Source of the DNA: CAWCBH01 sp963793785
GTDB taxonomy: Bacteria > Actinomycetota > Thermoleophilia > Solirubrobacterales > 70-9
Length of the DNA stretch: 64,000 bases
Direction of reading: 5' to 3'
Assembly (NCBI GenBank): GCA_963793785.1
Contig: CAWCBH010000003.1
Coordinates: 1,860,001 to 1,924,000 of the forward strand
The notes beneath the pieces are model-generated. The model was not told the DNA's origin. It saw nothing but the letters and a program-made list of their open reading frames with translations, and made no database searches. Position numbers and translations under genes: made by a program. Below, in pieces: positions 59,941 to 64,000 of the stretch (positions within the stretch are counted from its first letter, which is position 1; each line of letters starts with the position of its first letter).

Positions 59941-61290
59941 GTGGAGACGGCCCTCGTCCTCTTCAACCGCGACCTGCGGGTAATCGACCAGCCAGCGCTG
60001 TCCGCGGCCGCGCAGGCGGAGCGGATCGTGCCGCTGTTCGTCCTCGACGACGCGATCCTCGCCTCGCGCTTCGCGGCTCCCAACCGGGTGGCGTTCCTGC
60101 TCAACTCGCTGCGCGACCTCGACCAGGCGCTGAAGCAAGGCGGCGCCCGGCTCTTCGTCCGCCGCGGCGATCCCGTGCGGGAGGCGATGCGGGTCGCGGA
60201 CGAGTGCGATGCGAAGGCGATCCACGTCAGCGCCGACTGGAGCGGCTACGCGCGCAGCCGCGAGCGCCGGCTGGCGAACGCCTGCGAGGAGGAGCGGATC
60301 CGGTTCCAGGCACACCCCGGGGTCACGGTGGTCCCGCCCGGCGAGCTGACGCCGGCCGATGGCGACCACTTCCGGGTCTTCAGCCCCTACCACCGCGCCT
60401 GGTCGGGGGCCGCATGGCGCCCCAGCCTGGGCGCGCCGCGCAAGCTGGCGGCACCGAGCGGCCTCGCCGCCGGGCGGCTGCCGGCGCGCAGCTCGCTCGT
60501 CGACCGCGATCCCTCCCCGGACCTTGCCCCCGGCGGCGAGCAGGAAGGGCGGCGGCGGATGCACGAGTTCCTCGGCGGCGCCGTGCGCCGTTACGGGAAG
60601 CAGCACGACGACCTGCCCGGCGACGCCACCTCCCGCCTCTCCCCTTACCTGCGCTTCGGCTGCGTCTCGCCGCTGGAGCTGGCACTGGAGGCAAGGCAGC
60701 GCCGCGGAGCGGCGTTCGCGCGCCAGCTGTGCTGGCGCGATTTCCACCATCAGGTCCTCGCCGCCTACCCGGAGCTGCCGCGCCGCGATTACCGCCACCG
60801 CGGCGACAACTGGTCGCGGTCGCAGCTGGCGCTGGAGGCTTGGCAGCAGGGCATGACCGGCTACCCGATCGTCGACGCCGGGATGCGCCAGCTGGCCCGC
60901 GAGGGGTACATGCACAACCGGGCTCGCCTGATCACCGCTTCCTTCCTGACCAAGGACCTCTACCTCGACTGGCGCCGCGGCGCCTGGCATTTCTGGGACC
61001 TGCTGGCCGACGGCGACGTCGCCAACAACGCCGGCAACTGGCAGTGGGTGGCGGGGACCGGCAACGACACGCGGCCGAACCGGGTCTTCAACCCGTTGCG
61101 CCAGGCCGAGCGCTTCGACCCCGACGGCGACTACGTGCGCCGTTACGTGCCGGAGCTGGCCGGGATCGACGGCAAGGCGGTCCACCAGCCGTGGAAGATC
61201 GGGCCGCTGGAGCGTCAGATGATCGACTACCCGGAGCCGATCGTCGACCACGCCGACGCTGCCGGCCAGTTCAAGGCCAGGCGAGGCTGA
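59941..61290 (+). CDS. phrB: deoxyribodipyrimidine photo-lyase
   Basis: A 449-residue class I photolyase that repairs UV-induced pyrimidine dimers using light, FAD and an antenna chromophore. The N-terminal alpha/beta domain starts ALVLFNRDLRVIDQPALSAA; the FAD domain has TSRLSPYLRFGCVSPLELAL, LCWRDFHHQVL, GYPIVDAGMRQLAREGYMHN, RLITASFLTKDLYLDWRRG and NNAGNWQWVAGTGNDTRPNR, with the Trp residues of the electron chain visible. All in one frame. A membrane protein gene starts two bases after its stop. Confidence 0.96.
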   Translation: METALVLFNRDLRVIDQPALSAAAQAERIVPLFVLDDAILASRFAAPNRVAFLLNSLRDLDQALKQGGARLFVRRGDPVREAMRVADECDAKAIHVSADWSGYARSRERRLANACEEERIRFQAHPGVTVVPPGELTPADGDHFRVFSPYHRAWSGAAWRPSLGAPRKLAAPSGLAAGRLPARSSLVDRDPSPDLAPGGEQEGRRRMHEFLGGAVRRYGKQHDDLPGDATSRLSPYLRFGCVSPLELALEARQRRGAAFARQLCWRDFHHQVLAAYPELPRRDYRHRGDNWSRSQLALEAWQQGMTGYPIVDAGMRQLAREGYMHNRARLITASFLTKDLYLDWRRGAWHFWDLLADGDVANNAGNWQWVAGTGNDTRPNRVFNPLRQAERFDPDGDYVRRYVPELAGIDGKAVHQPWKIGPLERQMIDYPEPIVDHADAAGQFKARRG

Positions 61291-61291
61291 G

Positions 61292-62101
61292 ATGGGCATC
61301 GATCCGCTGATCGCCGTCTGGCGCCGGGTCTTTGCCGCATCGGCGGTCCTGGCTGCGCTAGCCGGGCTGATGCTCTTCGTTGGCGCCGCCGAGACCGACC
61401 GCTTCTTCTCCTGGACGATCGAGCCGGCGGCGACGGCGGCCTTCCTCGGCGCGATCTACTGGGCGGTGGCGCTGCTCTTCGCGCGTACTTCGAGGTGGGG
61501 AGAGATTTGGCCCCAGATCCGCATCGCCGCCGTCGCCGAGGCGGTCGCCGCGCTGCTGCTGGCGGCGGCGACGCTGCTGCACCTCGACAAGTTCCACCAC
61601 GACCTGTTCGGCTACTTCTGGATCGTCGTCTATGCAATCGCGGCGCCGTTGCTGGCGGGCCTGCTGATCGTCACGGTGAGGGAGGCACGCCAGGTCCTCG
61701 ACGGACTGGCGCCGTGGACACCGCTGCCTACCGGCCTGCGGCGCCTGCTCGCAGCTCAGGCGTTCATCTTCGGCGCTTTCGGCGTGGCGCTGTTCGTCGC
61801 TCCGGAGACCGCCGCGGACCTCTGGCCGTGGGAGCTGACGCCGCTGACGGCGCGGGCGATCGCCGCCTTCCTGATCGGGCTTGCCGCCGCCGGTGCGATC
61901 GCCGCGCGGGAACGCGAGCTGCGCTGGATCCGCGACGCCGGCTGGACCTATCTGGCGCTCGGCGGCCTGGAGATCCTCGCCGCCGCGATCCACGCCGGCG
62001 ATTTCCACTCCGGCCTCGGCCTTGCCGCCTTCATCTGCTTCTGGGCGACCGTCGCTCTGGGCGGCTGCTGGGGGCTGCGCGCTCCCCTCAATCCGGAGTA
62101 G
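61292..62101 (+). CDS. eight-helix membrane protein after the photolyase
   Basis: A 269-residue polytopic protein with about eight helices (AASAVLAALAGLMLFVGAAE, TAAFLGAIYWAVALLFA, IAAVAEAVAALLLAAATLLH, YFWIVVYAIAAPLLAGLLIV, LLAAQAFIFGAFGVALFVAP, IAAFLIGLAAAGAIAA, YLALGGLEILAAAIHAG, LAAFICFWATVALGGCWG). No named family. It is in an operon with phrB, and its end overlaps the opposite NTF2-like gene by 14 bases. Confidence 0.72.
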   Translation: MGIDPLIAVWRRVFAASAVLAALAGLMLFVGAAETDRFFSWTIEPAATAAFLGAIYWAVALLFARTSRWGEIWPQIRIAAVAEAVAALLLAAATLLHLDKFHHDLFGYFWIVVYAIAAPLLAGLLIVTVREARQVLDGLAPWTPLPTGLRRLLAAQAFIFGAFGVALFVAPETAADLWPWELTPLTARAIAAFLIGLAAAGAIAARERELRWIRDAGWTYLALGGLEILAAAIHAGDFHSGLGLAAFICFWATVALGGCWGLRAPLNPE

Positions 62102-62498
62102 CCCCCAGCGCCTGTAGCGCCTGCTCGGTGTCGTAAAAGGCGTCGACCGCAGCGCCGAGACCGGCGCGCATCGTCCACAGGTGCGCGTAGTTGGCGCTGA
62201 CCTCGACCCCGCTGCCGCTGCCAACCGCGGTCAGCGAGATCATCACCAGCTCGCGATCGCCCTGGCTGACTACCGACTTCACCTGCTGGTGGAAGGTGTC
62301 CCATTGCTCGAGGAAGCCGGTCAGGAACTCCTCGATCGCCGCCCGGCCCTCGAAGCGGTCAGAGCCCGGTAGCTCGGCGCTCTCGGTCCAGACCGCATCG
62401 TGGTGCAGGGCCCGCATCGCCCCCTCGATATCGCCTCTGTTCAGCGCTCCGTAGGAGGCACGAATCGTCTCCGCCTGTTGTTCGGACACGGGTGACAT
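62088..62498 (-). CDS. NTF2-like / SnoaL-like protein
   Basis: A 136-residue protein of the cone-shaped alpha/beta fold: IRASYGALNRGDIEGAMRAL, HHDAVWTESAELPGSDRFEG, RAAIEEFLTGFLEQWDTFHQ, VMISLTAVGSGSGVEVSANY and AHLWTMRAGLG are typical of SnoaL-like polyketide-cyclase-fold proteins, most of which have no assigned reaction. It is divergent from the phosphorylase gene, 10 bases apart, and convergent with the preceding gene. Confidence 0.85.
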   Translation of the reverse strand: MSPVSEQQAETIRASYGALNRGDIEGAMRALHHDAVWTESAELPGSDRFEGRAAIEEFLTGFLEQWDTFHQQVKSVVSQGDRELVMISLTAVGSGSGVEVSANYAHLWTMRAGLGAAVDAFYDTEQALQALGATPD

Positions 62499-62508
62499 AG
62501 TTACCGCG

Positions 62509-63237
62509 ATGGGCCGACTTGCGCTGGCCGGCGGCAGCAGCTTCCTCGGCAGCGGCGGAGCCCCTCCCTTCGAGGCCGACCTGGAGCGGATCGAGGTGCC
62601 GACCGAGTACGGGTCCGTCGCGGTCCTCGAGTCGGGCGACTTCGTCTTCTTGCAGCGTCACGGGCTCGACGACTACCTGCCCCCGCAGCGGATCGACCAC
62701 CGCGCCAACGTCGCGGCGCTGCTGGCGCTGGGTTGCGATCGCGTCCTGGCGATCTCCTCGGTCGGCTCCCTGCACTCAGAGCTCGGCGTCGGGACGATCG
62801 TCTGCCCCGACGACTTCATCGCCCTTCACCTCGGCATATCCGCCTTCGGCGACGCGAGGGGCCACCGCGTGCCCGGCTTCGACGCCGCCTGGCGGGACAC
62901 GCTGCTGGCGGCCTGGACCGAGCACGACCCGGGACCGCTGCGCGACGGCGGCGTCTACTGGCAGACGGTCGGGCCGCGCTTCGAGACCGCTGCCGAGGTG
63001 CGGCTGATCTCCGCCCACGCCTCCGTCGTCGGGATGACGATCGGCGCCGAGTGCATCGTCGCCGGCGAGCTGGGGCTTCCCTACGCCGCCTTCTGCGCAG
63101 TCGACAACCTCGCCAACGGGGTTGCCGCGAGCCCGCTCGCCGAAGCCGAGTTCGAGTCAGGGCGGGAACAGAATCGCAACCGCCTGCTGACCGTCCTCGA
63201 GGCGGTCCTCCCGGCCTTGATGGACGGCGAGCCGTGA
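62509..63237 (+). CDS. MTA/MTI-type nucleoside phosphorylase
   Basis: A 242-residue member of the trimeric PNP/MTAP family. Motifs: FLQRHGLDDYLPPQRIDHRA, AISSVGSLHSELGVGTIV, GGVYWQTVGPRFETAAEVRL, VVGMTIGAECIVAGELGLPY and FCAVDNLANG, the last lining the base pocket. It cleaves a 5'-methylthio-nucleoside with phosphate. Because the next gene, coupled by a GTGA overlap, is a methylthioadenosine/S-adenosylhomocysteine-type deaminase, its natural substrate may be 5'-methylthioinosine. The frame is intact. Confidence 0.87.
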   Translation: MGRLALAGGSSFLGSGGAPPFEADLERIEVPTEYGSVAVLESGDFVFLQRHGLDDYLPPQRIDHRANVAALLALGCDRVLAISSVGSLHSELGVGTIVCPDDFIALHLGISAFGDARGHRVPGFDAAWRDTLLAAWTEHDPGPLRDGGVYWQTVGPRFETAAEVRLISAHASVVGMTIGAECIVAGELGLPYAAFCAVDNLANGVAASPLAEAEFESGREQNRNRLLTVLEAVLPALMDGEP

Positions 63238-64000
63238 GCCCGGCCGCGGTGCCGCTGACCGTCCTCGGCGCGCACATCGACGGCACGCCGGCCGGGGTTC
63301 GCTGCGCGAACGGAATCATCGCGGCGATCGGACCCGACGTCTCGCCGCAGCCGGGCGACGAGGTGATCGAAGCCGCCGGCGCACCGCTGGTGCCGGCACT
63401 GGTCAACGGCCACACCCACGCGGCGATGACGCTGTTTCGGGGCAGCGGCGGTGACCTGCCGCTGATGCGCTGGCTGCGGGAGAGGGTCTGGCCGGTGGAG
63501 GCGCGGCTGCAGGCCGACGACGTCTACTGGGGCACCCGCCTCGCCTGCCTGGAAATGATCAGGACCGGGACCGCCCGCTTCTGGGACATGTATTGGCACC
63601 CTGAGGCGACCGCCCGGGCGGTGACGGACGCCGGCCTGCGGGCGACGATCGGAGCGCCGTTGATCGACGCCGATCGCGAACCGGCGGCGGTGCGAGAAGC
63701 GGTGCTGGCCGGCCTCGAACCCCTCGAGCGCGCAGGGCCGAATGTCCGGCCTTCGTTCGCCCCCCACGCGATCTACACCGTGTCCGAGGGGTCGCTTCGG
63801 TGGATCGCCGAGCAGAGCGCCGAGCGCTCCTGGCCGGTGCAGATACATCTCTCCGAGACCGAGCAGGAGGTGACCGACTGCCTGCGCGAGCACGGCTTGC
63901 GCCCCGCCGCCTACCTCGACCGCGCCGGTCTGCTCGGCGAGCGAACCGTGATCGCCCACGGCGTCTGGCTCGACGACGCCGAGCTGGAGCTGATCGCGGA
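63234..64000 (+). CDS. MTA/SAH deaminase-type amidohydrolase (partial, runs off right edge)
   Basis: The first 255 residues of a TIM-barrel amidohydrolase. A short beta-sandwich (LTVLGAHIDGTPAGVRCANG) precedes the metal motif LVNGHTHAAMTLFRGSGGDL, then LMRWLRERVWPVEARLQADD, GTLACLEMIRTGT-like (RLACLEMIRTGTARFWDMYW), SFAPHAIYTVSEGSL, IHLSETEQEVTDCLREHGL and VIAHGVWLDDAELELIA. This is the 5-methylthioadenosine/S-adenosylhomocysteine deaminase pattern. It starts with GTG overlapping the phosphorylase stop. The C-terminal part is outside the window. Confidence 0.87.
   Translation, partial: MSPAAVPLTVLGAHIDGTPAGVRCANGIIAAIGPDVSPQPGDEVIEAAGAPLVPALVNGHTHAAMTLFRGSGGDLPLMRWLRERVWPVEARLQADDVYWGTRLACLEMIRTGTARFWDMYWHPEATARAVTDAGLRATIGAPLIDADREPAAVREAVLAGLEPLERAGPNVRPSFAPHAIYTVSEGSLRWIAEQSAERSWPVQIHLSETEQEVTDCLREHGLRPAAYLDRAGLLGERTVIAHGVWLDDAELELIA

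Overview
The window is strongly GC-rich throughout, with dense and often overlapping genes, many GTG starts, F420-type LLM oxidoreductases, DUF393, DUF1049, DUF1360 and DUF5679 small proteins, and many start codons preceded at very short distance by a TANNNT hexamer (leaderless-type promoters). Together these point to an actinobacterium, most likely of the Thermoleophilia/Solirubrobacterales type; that placement is inferred from gene content, not from a marker gene. No rRNA, tRNA, CRISPR array, insertion sequence or integrase was seen.

Layout. 1-1104: the start of a large exported Ig-like repeat protein, running off the left edge. 1206-1565: a HxlR regulator. 1660-16475 (all minus strand, read right to left): a nearly complete type IV pilus cluster: retraction ATPase pilU-like, a PilX-like minor pilin with Ser-Asn repeats, a membrane thioredoxin-like protein, pilB, pilT, pilC, then a class I cyclic-di-GMP riboswitch and the major pilin pilA, two minor pilins, prepilin peptidase pilD, pilM, pilN, pilO and a PilP-position protein. 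16508-18142: an acetyltransferase and a DUF559 protein. 18157-22999: the SigA/RpoD-type sigma factor, a YihY membrane protein, glpX and small proteins. 23072-25771: an LLM oxidoreductase, a short-chain dehydrogenase and a TadE/Vps62-like protein.

26005-31710 is a less GC-rich accessory stretch of membrane and stress genes: fatty acid desaturase, DUF1360, CsbD-like, coiled-coil, USP-membrane fusion, GlsB and LapA. Four of its transcription units carry SigB/SigF-type promoters (GNNT/GTTT, 15-17 nt, GGGTAC), three of them exactly 9 nt before the start codon, suggesting a local general-stress regulon.

31716-35712 is an operon of an LLM oxidoreductase with the three-subunit proton-translocating transhydrogenase. 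35760-46715 holds a CtpE-like P-type ATPase, lipid and organic-acid genes (two crotonase-fold genes counting the one at 51 kb, lhgO, long acyl-CoA dehydrogenase, thiolase), a CapA protein and small proteins. 46773-49937 holds a secreted beta-propeller-like protein and a PhoD phosphatase. 50058-52779 is a tightly overlapped four-gene cassette: PAS, metallo-beta-lactamase-fold hydrolase, enoyl-CoA hydratase and an RSH-like HD protein with altered catalytic residues. 53283-59349 holds a LysR regulator with a palindromic operator over its own start, and a branched-chain amino-acid-type ABC transporter whose binding protein converges on the livHMGF operon at a strong shared terminator. 59521-64000 holds a photolyase, membrane proteins, and a phosphorylase/deaminase pair for methylthioadenosine salvage that runs off the right edge.

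Many genes, above all in the pilus cluster, are interrupted by single-base frame changes, most of them to the +1 frame, after which the expected protein continues. They are annotated as one gene each; base-calling insertions are the simplest explanation, but the bias and uneven distribution are reported as a finding.
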